Source: Streptococcus catagoni
GTDB taxonomy: Bacteria > Bacillota > Bacilli > Lactobacillales > Streptococcaceae
Reading direction: 5' to 3'
Assembly: GCF_011421425.1 (NCBI RefSeq)
Contig: NZ_WPCW01000001.1
Coordinates: forward strand, 62,001-126,000
Length of the DNA: 64,000 nt
The translations under genes and the position numbers were made by a program. Below are positions 46,677-54,491 of the stretch, in pieces (position 1 is the stretch's first letter; every line of letters begins with the position of its first letter). Under the pieces are notes generated by a model, which saw nothing but the letters and a program-made list of their open reading frames with translations, did not search any database and was not told the origin of the DNA.

Positions 46677-47567
46677 ATGGAACTCATAATTCAAGAAGCT
46701 GGGAGTCGCTTAGACAAGACTCTAGCTGACTTAACGGATTTGACTAGAAGTCAGGCCAATAATGAAATAAAAAAAGGTAGTGTTCTTGTAAACGGACAAG
46801 TCTCTAAGGCTAAATATAGTGTCAAAATAGGAGATCTTATCACTTATCAGCTACCTGAAGAAGAAATGATTGATTACCAAGCAGAAGATCTCCCTATTGA
46901 TATCATTTACGAAGATAAGGATCTTGCTGTTATTAATAAGGCTCAAGGAATGGTTGTCCACCCATCGGCTGGGCATCATTCAGGTACACTTGTCAATGCC
47001 CTTTTATACCATATTAAAGATTTATCTTCTATTAATGGTAAGGTACGTCCTGGTATTGTTCATCGTATTGATAAGGATACTTCAGGTTTGTTGATGGTTG
47101 CTAAAAATGATCTTGCACACCAAGCCCTGGCTGAGGAACTAAAAGAAAAGAAATCCTTACGTCAGTATGTGGCTATAGTTCATGGCAATTTACCCAATGA
47201 TCGTGGCATGATTGAAGCACCAATTGGCAGAAGTGAAAAGGACAGAAAAAAACAAGCTGTTACGTCTAAAGGTAAAGAAGCCCTAACACGTTTTACAGTT
47301 TTAGAACGTTTTGGTGATTTTACCCTGCTTGAGTTGACCTTGGAAACGGGTAGAACCCACCAAATAAGGGTCCATATGGCTTATATTGGTCATCCTATTG
47401 CGGGAGATCCTTTATACGGACCTCGCAAGACACTCAGTGGCAAAGGGCAGTTTTTACATGCTAAAACCTTAGGTTTTACCCATCCTAGCAGCCAAGAGCT
47501 GATGACCTTTACTGCTGATGTTCCAGAAATCTTTCAACAGACACTGGATCAGTTAAGACAGAAATAA
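46677..47567 (+). CDS. rluD: 23S rRNA pseudouridine synthase, RluD-type
   Basis: 296-residue RluA-family synthase. An N-terminal S4 domain (SRLDKTLADLTDLTRSQANN) precedes the catalytic domain with GMVVHPSAGHHSGTLVNAL and the catalytic aspartate in VHRIDKDTSGLLMVAKN near residue 139. RTHQIRVHMAYIGHPIAGD is also present. In S. pyogenes pyrR follows directly, as I recall; here the sag island begins 10 bases after the stop. Confidence 0.94.
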   Translation: MELIIQEAGSRLDKTLADLTDLTRSQANNEIKKGSVLVNGQVSKAKYSVKIGDLITYQLPEEEMIDYQAEDLPIDIIYEDKDLAVINKAQGMVVHPSAGHHSGTLVNALLYHIKDLSSINGKVRPGIVHRIDKDTSGLLMVAKNDLAHQALAEELKEKKSLRQYVAIVHGNLPNDRGMIEAPIGRSEKDRKKQAVTSKGKEALTRFTVLERFGDFTLLELTLETGRTHQIRVHMAYIGHPIAGDPLYGPRKTLSGKGQFLHAKTLGFTHPSSQELMTFTADVPEIFQQTLDQLRQK

Positions 47568-47637
47568 AAATTTTGCTAAATTCCCAAAGTAAGTTCCAGC
47601 TCTCTTAAAAGTGGAAGTTAGTGTGGGAAAAATCAGT

Positions 47638-47681
47638 AAAACCAGAGGAAAAACGTCTCAGACTAAGTTCCACTGGTTTTT
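47638..47681 (+). terminator. terminator-like hairpin downstream of rluD
   Basis: AAACCAG (47639-47645) with CTGGTTT and a T run close a long loop inside the left arm of the IS30 element; it may end rluD readthrough. Confidence 0.5.
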
Positions 47682-47829
47682 ATAATGCCTTATTTGATAG
47701 GCTTTCTGAGAATAATTGAGAGAAAAAAGGGTACACGAAAACACCTTAATCTGAAAGCGTTTCAGATTAAGTTCCGCTAGACTGGAAGTTAGTGTGAGAC
47801 GTTTCGGCGGTATCGTTTAAGGTGTTTTC

Positions 47830-49002
47830 TTAGAGTTTATCGTGGATTAATTTAGGGGATTGTACGACTTCTGTTGCAGGAATTTCTTGTATCCCTAGAA
47901 GTTGAGCTTCCTCTTTTCCATAAGTAAAGGTAAAGAGTTCATAAGCTGTCTTTCCATTCAGAGCAGCCCTCTTAACACTGTTCACATGAGAGCAGACAAG
48001 GTTAATGTCCTCCTGAGTTAGGTTATCAAACGGTGTTCCCTTAGGTAGGATGTCGCGAATCATCGTATGATTTTTCTCAATTCTCCCTTTCTGATTCGAG
48101 CGATTAGGGTCACAAAAGAATAGCTGAGATTGGCTATGGTAATCACTCTCAATATCATCAATTCTGGCAAACTCTCCCCCGTTGTCCGTCAGGATGAGTG
48201 GGAAGGTCTCTGAAAACTCCTTACCAGCTAGATTGAAGTCCCGTTTAATGGCTTGTATGTGTTTGGCAACTTCAGTGGCCGTCTTATTATCTAAAAGCTT
48301 TGCGAAAATAAAGTTACAGAATGAGAGATGAAAGGTCAATAACACCTTACCACCAGTTCGTCCCATAACGGTATCCATTTCTAGCCAAGAGTTCACGTCA
48401 TTCTCTTTAAGATAATTTAGAAAATCCTCGTAACGTCTTCCTTCTTTATCAACCTTAGGAATAGGTGGTAGCGTTGCTTTTTGACGCTTTTTGAATTTAA
48501 CCACTCGGGGCATGTCAATTGGGGCAACAGACAAGTATCCTTTATGAAGGTGTCTATACACGGTTGATTTACTGACGTTCAAGTCATTAGTCGCCATGAT
48601 ATGATAAATGTGTTGTCCCTTCTTGATGCCTTTCGAAATGACCTTATCCATTTCCCAAAAATCCTCTTGGTTAAGCGTTGTTCCTTCTCTAGCCTCTACA
48701 AGAAGTTGTTCATAGTTCTTCTGAGCCTTCTTGGCATAGTAGAAGACTTTCTTATAGCCACATTTCATTCTCTTTTTAGGGCAAGCATTACAGACATAAG
48801 GAGCTTTTTTTAGCGAGGGACAGTCAGGGCATGTTTCTGTCCCGTCTTTGATGCGTTGATGTCGCTTTACTTCTTTAGAAATAGTTGTAGGATCTTTGTG
48901 GATAGACTGTCCAATCTCTTTGAAAGTCAATCTTTGTTCTAATCCTAGTTGAATATCCATTCTATCTGAAAGTGTTAGATGTTTATGTTTTTGTGTTGTC
49001 AT
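47830..49002 (-). CDS. IS30-family transposase
   Basis: 390-residue transposase, apparently intact. The N-terminal IS30 helix-turn-helix (MTTQKHKHLTLSDRMDIQLG, with LTFKEIGQSIHKDPTTISKE) is followed by a Cys-rich stretch (CPDC, CNACPKKRMKC). The DDE catalytic residues are in LEMDTVMGRTGG, ILTDNGGEFARID and NQKGRIEKNHTMIRDILPKG. It points away from the sag genes toward rluD. A hairpin pairing AAAACACCTTA (from 47738) with TAAGGTGTTTT (ending 47827) lies just past its stop. Confidence 0.93.
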   Translation of the reverse strand: MTTQKHKHLTLSDRMDIQLGLEQRLTFKEIGQSIHKDPTTISKEVKRHQRIKDGTETCPDCPSLKKAPYVCNACPKKRMKCGYKKVFYYAKKAQKNYEQLLVEAREGTTLNQEDFWEMDKVISKGIKKGQHIYHIMATNDLNVSKSTVYRHLHKGYLSVAPIDMPRVVKFKKRQKATLPPIPKVDKEGRRYEDFLNYLKENDVNSWLEMDTVMGRTGGKVLLTFHLSFCNFIFAKLLDNKTATEVAKHIQAIKRDFNLAGKEFSETFPLILTDNGGEFARIDDIESDYHSQSQLFFCDPNRSNQKGRIEKNHTMIRDILPKGTPFDNLTQEDINLVCSHVNSVKRAALNGKTAYELFTFTYGKEEAQLLGIQEIPATEVVQSPKLIHDKL

Positions 49003-49110
49003 GATAGCCTCTTTCTAGCAGAAGAGTCTCAGACTTAATTCCACCACAAAAATTCGTTTCAGACTAACTTCCAGTTTTGGGGACAAAGAGGAACTTACTT
49101 TGGGAAGTTA

Positions 49111-49214
49111 CATTTTTGTCATTTTTTACTAATAATGGAAAGAAAGGGTTTATATTTAAGTCATTTTTTACTAATAATGGAAAGAAAGGGTTTACATTTT
49201 TGTCATTTTTTATT
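49111..49214 (+). repeat. 42-bp tandem repeats upstream of sagA
   Basis: Two full units (49119-49160 and 49161-49202, beginning TCATTTTTTACTAATAATGG) and a partial third that runs into the sagA -10 region. The last bases before unit 1 (CATTTTTG) match the end of unit 2. The -35 of sagA lies at the end of unit 2. A 42-bp period is four helical turns, so repeated protein sites would face the same side. Confidence 0.88.
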
Positions 49215-49219
49215 ATAAT
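49191..49219 (+). promoter_or_regulatory. promoter of sagA / the sag operon
   Basis: TTTACA (49191-49196), 17-base spacer, TATAAT (49214-49219). The predicted start leaves about 145 bases of leader before sagA. Confidence 0.75.
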
Positions 49220-49267
49220 ATAGATGATAAGAGTTGAATAGTTGTTTCGTTACAATAGTACAAACTA

Positions 49268-49319
49268 GCTAGCCTTGTCTTGTAACCCCTCTTTTAAGCC
49301 TAGCTTCAAAGACAAGCTA
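49268..49319 (+). promoter_or_regulatory. alternative hairpins in the sagA leader
   Basis: TAGCTT (49301-49306) can pair with AAGCTA (49314-49319). The same 3' strand, AGACAAGCTA (49310-49319), can instead pair with the upstream TAGCCTTGTCT (49269-49279) with one bulge. The two folds exclude each other, the arrangement of a leader switch or attenuator. Inference from pairing only. Confidence 0.4.
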
Positions 49320-49371
49320 TTTGTATTCTTATCAGTTGTTTATTTATTTGTTGGATAAGGAGGTAAACGTT

Positions 49372-49536
49372 ATGTTACAATTTACTTCAAATATATTAGC
49401 TACTAGTGTAGCCGAAACAACTCAAGTTGCACCTGGAGGTTGTTGTTGCTGCTGCTGTACTACTTGTTGCTTCTCAGTGAATGTTGGAGGCGGTAGTGCT
49501 CAAGGCGGTAGCGGAAGCTACACACCAGGTAAATAA
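49372..49536 (+). CDS. sagA: streptolysin S precursor peptide SagA
   Basis: 54-residue precursor of the heterocycle-containing cytolysin streptolysin S. The leader MLQFTSNILATSVAETTQVA ends at PGG. The core then begins with six consecutive cysteines followed by TTCCF, then a Gly/Ser/Gln-rich part ending GSYTPGK. SagBCD convert core Cys/Ser/Thr to thiazoles and oxazoles. From memory the S. pyogenes peptide has five consecutive cysteines (53 residues), so this one is a residue longer there. The ATG at 49372 follows aaggaggt; the frame open from 49321 begins in the leader. It is too short for most automatic calls but unmistakable. Confidence 0.97.
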   Translation: MLQFTSNILATSVAETTQVAPGGCCCCCCTTCCFSVNVGGGSAQGGSGSYTPGK

Positions 49537-49537
49537 T

Positions 49538-49634
49538 CTATTTAATATCTCTATTTGATGGGGGGTATCAGTGAAATGGTTTGCTAGCGACTAGGTTACG
49601 GTTAGTAACGGCTGATGTAGCCGATATTAAATAG
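49538..49634 (+). promoter_or_regulatory. folded sagA-sagB intergenic RNA
   Basis: CTATTTAATATC (49538-49549), one base after the sagA stop, pairs perfectly with GATATTAAATAG (49623-49634). The enclosed bases contain GTTAC/GTAAC and GGCT/AGCC hairpins, giving a branched structure. It may protect the abundant sagA transcript (called pel RNA in S. pyogenes). Confidence 0.55.
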
Positions 49635-49684
49635 GGGTGTTAGGACATGAGGCAGTGGTAATCGTCTTGGTTCTAGTGTCTCAA

Positions 49685-49722
49685 AGTAATTAGCAGGTAC
49701 TGAACAGTACCTGCTAATTACT
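49685..49722 (+). terminator. strong hairpin between sagA and sagB
   Basis: A perfect 17-bp stem (AGTAATTAGCAGGTACT at 49685-49701 with 49706-49722, 4-base loop). The T run after it is poor. In S. pyogenes a terminator here makes sagA mRNA far more abundant than sagB-I mRNA; the same partial termination is likely. Confidence 0.85.
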
Positions 49723-49756
49723 ATATGTTTATTAGAATAAGATAGGAAAGATTACG

Positions 49757-50707
49757 ATGCCATTTTTTACGAAAGAAAAACCTGTTTTAGACAATCGTCC
49801 CCCGTTGACTTCGGAAAAGGCAAGACAATTATTTGAATTTAATACTAATCATTTATCGTTATCGGGTTATCATCATCAAACAGTGCTAAAAACGTCAAAG
49901 CAGTTAGTTGCTCAGCACTTAATGCCTAATGAGATAGATAACCTTAGCCAACGTTTTTTGATGAATTACAAATCTAATAATAATTACTTGGGCTTTCAAG
50001 CTAGTGTGGTTGATTTTTTTACAGATTCTGCAGTGGCAACTTTTTCAAGTAGCGCTTATTTTGAAAGCAGAGAAGATATTATCCCTCTCCCTAAACCGTC
50101 GAAGGTAACAACAGCACTTTCCACCTGTATTACTCAGAGAAGGAGTCATCGGCAATTTTCAGATCGAGAAATGCCCATACAAGATTTAGCTAACCTCCTT
50201 TATTATGCCTGTGGTGTTAGTGCTGAAGTGCCAATTAAAAATGGTATGCCAGATAAGGTTACGTTAAGGAACTGTGCATCTGGGGGTGGCCTATACCCTA
50301 TTACCTTAGTCTTTTATGCGAGAAATATCAGTAAGCTTAAAGACGGGTTTTACGAATATTTACCTTATCAACATGCGTTACGGTGCTATTATAGTAGTCC
50401 TGAGGAAAATATTAGGGCTTTTGCAGAATACGGTGCCATTAATGCTGAGAACTGCAACCTCGTCATTATTTATGTGTACAACTACCTCAAAAACACGCGT
50501 AAATATGGTAATCAAGCAACTGCCTATGCTTTCATTGAATCAGGTGAGATAGCTCAGAATATTCAATTAACAGCGACTGCCCTTGTTTATGGCAGCATTG
50601 ATATCGGAGGCTACAATAAGGAATACCTCCAAGAAAAATTAGGATTAGATGGTTTGAGTCAACACGTGATTCACATGACGCTTGTAGGAAATAAGGAGTC
50701 TCAATGA
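49757..50707 (+). CDS. sagB: SagB, FMN-dependent azoline dehydrogenase
   Basis: 316-residue nitroreductase-like flavoprotein that oxidises thiazoline/oxazoline rings of SagA to thiazoles/oxazoles, in the cytoplasmic SagBCD complex. The nitroreductase-like domain starts near residue 115 (CITQRRSHRQFSDREM). It includes CASGGGLYPITLVFYARNIS, with a patterned glycine loop, and ESGEIAQNIQLTATAL. First gene after the sagA hairpin; overlaps sagC by 4 bases. Confidence 0.95.
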   Translation: MPFFTKEKPVLDNRPPLTSEKARQLFEFNTNHLSLSGYHHQTVLKTSKQLVAQHLMPNEIDNLSQRFLMNYKSNNNYLGFQASVVDFFTDSAVATFSSSAYFESREDIIPLPKPSKVTTALSTCITQRRSHRQFSDREMPIQDLANLLYYACGVSAEVPIKNGMPDKVTLRNCASGGGLYPITLVFYARNISKLKDGFYEYLPYQHALRCYYSSPEENIRAFAEYGAINAENCNLVIIYVYNYLKNTRKYGNQATAYAFIESGEIAQNIQLTATALVYGSIDIGGYNKEYLQEKLGLDGLSQHVIHMTLVGNKESQ

Positions 50708-51768
50708 AATATCAATTAAATAGTAATGTTCGCATTGTCCAATTTCAGGATACCTTTTGTTTCAGAAAAGGTATCTGGGATTTTAACGAAGCTGTCTTAG
50801 ATGTCTCACAAGAACCTCAAGGATTAAAAGAAGCTTATCGAGAAATTGTGACCACCTTGATTGAAGGTGGCGTTCTTGATACGGACTATTATGAAAACAG
50901 TTTGGACGCAGATCTGTTTGCAAGCTTCATGGAAGTGATGACAGCTTTATATTATAATGATGTGTTGATGCTAGAAGATGATTACGCCCTTGAAGAAAAT
51001 GTCATGAAAGTTTTAATGGGGGATTTTCGATTTATGGCAGCAGCAGGGCATACCAAAAATACTGCTCCTGTCCTCTTTATCAGTGATTCAACCTATGTTA
51101 ATGAATCGGCCAAGCTGTTAGCTGATCACTTGCAATTACCTTTGCAAGTGGCTAGTGATGACTTGAAAATGTTAATTCAACAAACTGATGTAACTTCTCG
51201 CTTGGATGCTTTGACCCATCATCGCCATATGAAATGTTTGTCTGAATCCTTAGAAAGTTATCAAAGTATTGTTGTTTGCCAAGAGCGTTTGAATATTATG
51301 ATGTTACGTCATTTGAACGAAGTTAGTGTATCGCTTAATAAACAATTGGTGCTAGGATTTGTTGATGGTCCATTCTTACATGCTTGTACGCTAAATCCTC
51401 CTCATAGTGCTGACTTTGATAGCTTGGAAAGACGGGTTTTGGCACGTTTGCAAGATCACGCTCTCTACCAACACTTTGCTAATCAAGTTTTACCACCAAC
51501 TCAGGAAGTCAGCAAAGCTTATCTTCCCTTGCTGAATGTTTTGATGAATTTGGTTGTTAGTGAAGCCTTTATTATTGCTCAAACAGGAAGTTCAAAATTT
51601 GAAGGGCGTTTACTAAGTATTTATTTGCCGACACTTGAAATCCAGGTGCAAGATATTCTAAAAATGTCAAATTCTCAAGCACAAGGAGCTCTGGCAAAAC
51701 TAAAATATGAGGATCAGCAAGTGTCAACACGTGAAATTGTTAGAAAACTCCTTAGTGAAGAAGAGTAA
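50704..51768 (+). CDS. sagC: SagC, E1-like cyclodehydratase partner
   Basis: 354-residue protein of the ThiF/E1-like family that binds the SagA leader peptide and presents the core to the SagD YcaO enzyme for cyclodehydration. It starts MKYQLNSNVRIVQFQDTF. A classical E1 GxGxxG motif is not obvious, as in the degenerate E1 domains of this family. Assigned by order between sagB and sagD and by overall resemblance. It stops 12 bases before the sagD start, with aaggaggtg at the junction. Confidence 0.93.
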   Translation: MKYQLNSNVRIVQFQDTFCFRKGIWDFNEAVLDVSQEPQGLKEAYREIVTTLIEGGVLDTDYYENSLDADLFASFMEVMTALYYNDVLMLEDDYALEENVMKVLMGDFRFMAAAGHTKNTAPVLFISDSTYVNESAKLLADHLQLPLQVASDDLKMLIQQTDVTSRLDALTHHRHMKCLSESLESYQSIVVCQERLNIMMLRHLNEVSVSLNKQLVLGFVDGPFLHACTLNPPHSADFDSLERRVLARLQDHALYQHFANQVLPPTQEVSKAYLPLLNVLMNLVVSEAFIIAQTGSSKFEGRLLSIYLPTLEIQVQDILKMSNSQAQGALAKLKYEDQQVSTREIVRKLLSEEE

Positions 51769-51780
51769 GGAGGTGAAATG

Positions 51781-53139
51781 ATGTTACAGTATTACCCTTC
51801 CTTTAATCATATCTTTGATGATCTCAAAGGTTTAAGTGGTAACAGAACAGGCATTCTAAATCAATCCCAAGCTCCTGTTTGTAATCATCCCCACGATGTC
51901 TATTTAAAGAGTGTTACTGGTCAGATGCCTGATTATCACAAGCAATTTATTGGCGAATTGAGTCAGGTCAGTTATCATATTATTGGTTACGGTAGCCATT
52001 ACGAAGAAGCCCTTATTAGATATTTAGGAGAAAGCATTGAACGTTATGCGAGTATTATTTCAGGTGACTTGTTATCGGATAGGATTGTCTATGCTTCCTA
52101 TAAGGAATTGAGCCAGACAGATCGTGTCATGCCTTTAGAATACCTGCAAGTCTTTACCCAAGATCAAATTGACCGCTGCCTAGATTTGCACATGGTGATG
52201 TGTGATAAGATGGTGACTGAAGAGGATGTTTTAGGCTGGGTCAAGTGCCCAATGTTCTTTGAGGATCAAGATATGTATGTTCCGGCACAAATGCTTTGTA
52301 TTGGGTATAAGACCAATGAAGCTGTGGGAGAAAAACATATTATTCCAGGGTTTTCAACGGGTACAGCTTCTCATACTAGTTTAGAAGCAGCTATGTGCAA
52401 TAGCCTTATTGAATACATTCAAATTGATTCCATGATGCTGAGTTGGCATACCAAAAAACCTTGTCCTAGGATCATTATCGATGACCCAGATATTCAAGCA
52501 ATTCTAGAAGAAGCTAGGTTAGGGAAAGACAGTTTATACGAGATTATTCCTATTGACATGACGGTAGGAGAAGATAACCCGCTTTATACCTTTGGGATTA
52601 TCCTTAAAAATAAATACAATGAAGGCCCTTATCTCCTCTTTGGTGTTCAAGCTGGTTTAGATCCTAAACATACCTTGCTAAGAGGTATCATGGAAGCTGC
52701 AGCCATTAGTTATAGTTATTACTATAATCTTTTGTATAAAAAGGAAGCTCTTGACAATATTGAGAGCGAGAATCCCCTCTTTTTAGATTTGGATAGTAAT
52801 GTGTTTTATTACGCTCATCCCAAAGACCAACACCATAAATGGCAAGCTTTTGAACCTTTGATTTCAGGAGAAGTCCTCCTTAGTGAGCTAGAAGACCACT
52901 CTGGTCGAGATAAGAAAGAGGATTTGAAAATCTTATTGGCATATACTAAAAAAGTTAGTCCTAATGCAGTCTTTCTTGATATTACCCCTCCTGAAGCCTC
53001 AGAAAAAGGGTGGTATGTGACCCGTGTGCTAACACCTGAACTTCTTGAAATGTGTATCCCAGCCTTTCCTTTTGATAATCATCCACGGATGAGACAGTTT
53101 GGAGGTGTGACAAATGCCTTTGTTCACCCAATGCCTTAA
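51781..53139 (+). CDS. sagD: SagD, YcaO-type cyclodehydratase
   Basis: 452-residue YcaO enzyme that uses ATP to activate peptide amides and form azolines on SagA. YcaO-type features: GYGSHYEEALIRYLGESIER (ATP/Mg site), STGTASHTSLEAAMCNSLIE and LLRGIMEAAAISYSYYYNLL. The C-terminus ends AFVHPMP, a proline-containing tail typical of azole-forming YcaO proteins. The second of two tandem ATGs (51781) gives the better spacing to aaggaggtg; 51778 is possible. The last 26 bases overlap sagE. Confidence 0.94.
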   Translation: MLQYYPSFNHIFDDLKGLSGNRTGILNQSQAPVCNHPHDVYLKSVTGQMPDYHKQFIGELSQVSYHIIGYGSHYEEALIRYLGESIERYASIISGDLLSDRIVYASYKELSQTDRVMPLEYLQVFTQDQIDRCLDLHMVMCDKMVTEEDVLGWVKCPMFFEDQDMYVPAQMLCIGYKTNEAVGEKHIIPGFSTGTASHTSLEAAMCNSLIEYIQIDSMMLSWHTKKPCPRIIIDDPDIQAILEEARLGKDSLYEIIPIDMTVGEDNPLYTFGIILKNKYNEGPYLLFGVQAGLDPKHTLLRGIMEAAAISYSYYYNLLYKKEALDNIESENPLFLDLDSNVFYYAHPKDQHHKWQAFEPLISGEVLLSELEDHSGRDKKEDLKILLAYTKKVSPNAVFLDITPPEASEKGWYVTRVLTPELLEMCIPAFPFDNHPRMRQFGGVTNAFVHPMP

Positions 53140-53785
53140 CCTGTGTCTATTAGTGGTCACCTTTTGCCCATCAATCCCGATGCAAGCTATTTTTGGGAAA
53201 GGCAATGCTGGCGATGGGTTTAATCTGATTGGTTTTCTAAGAGCAGTTCTGGTGTACTACTTGATTGCTTTAACAGGTGTTTACCTATTATCGCCTCAAA
53301 TCAGCTTCTCTTTTGGGGCAGTTAATGGAAAACTGATTCTCATGGGGTTAGGATTGAGCATCATCGTGTTGGTGGTTGAAGTGGCTTTCCTACATGGGCT
53401 TCGCTGCTGGCAAAAGCAGCAATGGCTTCCATTGCATTTGTCCTTTGTTGGTACAACGCAAGACTGGAATAAATTGGGTTATCCCTTGCTCTTAGCTGTC
53501 TGTGAAGAGATTACTTATCGATTGTTATGGTTTCAGGTCTTGTTAGTTCAGTGGCAATTGCCTGTCATCGTGGTATTAGCTATCACTAGTTGTTGTTATG
53601 CCTTGAATCATTTATTGATGGGGAAATCTATTTTCTACGCCAAGTTGATCACGGGGGTTATTTACGGTAGTCTTTATTATCTTAGTGGAAGCCTATGGCT
53701 AGTTATAATCATCCATGTGACTAGCAATTTGTTGGTTGAATGCCTTAGTCATCTTCAAGCAGGACATAAGAAAGTGGTGGATTAA
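53114..53785 (+). CDS. sagE: SagE, CPBP-family membrane protease / immunity candidate
   Basis: 223-residue integral membrane protein with about six hydrophobic segments and the CPBP (Abi) motifs: EEITYRLLWFQ (EExxxR) near residue 136, a conserved ALNHLLMGKS histidine near 162 and VIIIHVTSNLLVECL near 196. In S. pyogenes SagE is proposed to cleave the SagA leader and/or give self-immunity. The start at 53114, inside sagD, has ggaggtg 7 bases upstream. Overlaps sagF by one base. Confidence 0.92.
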   Translation: MPLFTQCLNLCLLVVTFCPSIPMQAIFGKGNAGDGFNLIGFLRAVLVYYLIALTGVYLLSPQISFSFGAVNGKLILMGLGLSIIVLVVEVAFLHGLRCWQKQQWLPLHLSFVGTTQDWNKLGYPLLLAVCEEITYRLLWFQVLLVQWQLPVIVVLAITSCCYALNHLLMGKSIFYAKLITGVIYGSLYYLSGSLWLVIIIHVTSNLLVECLSHLQAGHKKVVD

Positions 53786-54471
53786 TGATGGTAGTAGTCT
53801 GGCTAGTGATTTTAAGTCTCATCACTCTTTGGTTGACTAGTCATCGGAGACGTCGTTTGATGAGATGGCACTTTAAACAGATAAGGACCTTGTCCTATCA
53901 AGACTGGTTAGATGTCTTGCTGAGTATGATTCAGTTGGGGCTTGTTCTCCTAGTTTTGCAATGGCATGCTACTGAGTTTACTCTAAAGGAGTTATTGTCC
54001 TTTTTAGGAGATTTTAACTGGCAGTGGCAGTTTATATGTTACATGGTTTTATACTTGTTAGCAGTTATTGAAATGACCCTTTTAGTCTTGGTTCTCCTCT
54101 TTGATTGTGTGTTCCAAAAGGATAGTCGTTTGCTCTTTAAAAAGCTAACTTGGCTGACTTTTAAAAACGATAGACCGATGATCAGCTTACTAGTGATTGG
54201 TTGGGTCACAGTAGTAGACAGTATTTTTTACTTTGGCTTACTAGTCTTTTTAGGAAGTTATACACCAATCAGTGTCCTAGTGCTTGTCTTGGGTTATGCT
54301 TTGGTCAAGGCTTGTCGCTATTCGGGTTGGTTGAATTGGCTAATGGCTTTCTGTCTTTTCGCTGTTATTGGCTTATGGGGAGTGACTGCTACGCTATTAT
54401 ATGGCTGGTTAGCTAGTGTGCTGCTATTGACCTTGACTTATCTGATGATTAGTTTAAAAGAGCAACAGTAA
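53785..54471 (+). CDS. sagF: SagF, membrane protein of the streptolysin S operon
   Basis: 228-residue membrane protein with about six hydrophobic segments (for example MVVVWLVILSLITLWL at the start) and few charged loops. Found in all sag-type operons between sagE and sagG; its function is unresolved. Start (ATGATG at 53785) overlaps the sagE stop. No catalytic motif seen. Confidence 0.92.
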   Translation: MMVVVWLVILSLITLWLTSHRRRRLMRWHFKQIRTLSYQDWLDVLLSMIQLGLVLLVLQWHATEFTLKELLSFLGDFNWQWQFICYMVLYLLAVIEMTLLVLVLLFDCVFQKDSRLLFKKLTWLTFKNDRPMISLLVIGWVTVVDSIFYFGLLVFLGSYTPISVLVLVLGYALVKACRYSGWLNWLMAFCLFAVIGLWGVTATLLYGWLASVLLLTLTYLMISLKEQQ

Positions 54472-54491
54472 TGTTGAAAAAGGAGTAATAT

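Larger units (their letters stand above)
47577..49110 (-). mobile_element. IS30-family insertion element with nested end repeats
   Basis: Outer inverted repeats of 21 bases (47577-47597 and 49090-49110, 20/21 matching, core TTCCCAAAGTAAGTTCC) enclose 1534 bp. Inner inverted repeats (47782-47801 and 49055-49074, 18/20 matching, CTGGAAGTTAGTGTGAGACG on the left) enclose the 1293-bp unit that holds the transposase. Between outer and inner ends lie extra copies of a CAGACTAAGTTCC-like word (47659, 47763, 49030, 49060). No target duplication was identified. The double ends suggest one element inside a related remnant, or an element with accessory transposase sites. Confidence 0.75.

Noticed and set aside
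49111..49214. tandem repeats considered as a CRISPR array
   Set aside because: The units are contiguous with no unique spacers and no cas genes are nearby.
49081..49230. CovR (ATTARA) boxes in the sagA promoter
   Set aside because: Only near matches such as ATTATA were seen, not enough to call in AT-rich DNA.
53785..54471. alternative frame at 54201-54416 within sagF
   Set aside because: Shadow frame; sagF is a conserved member of the operon and uses the longer frame.
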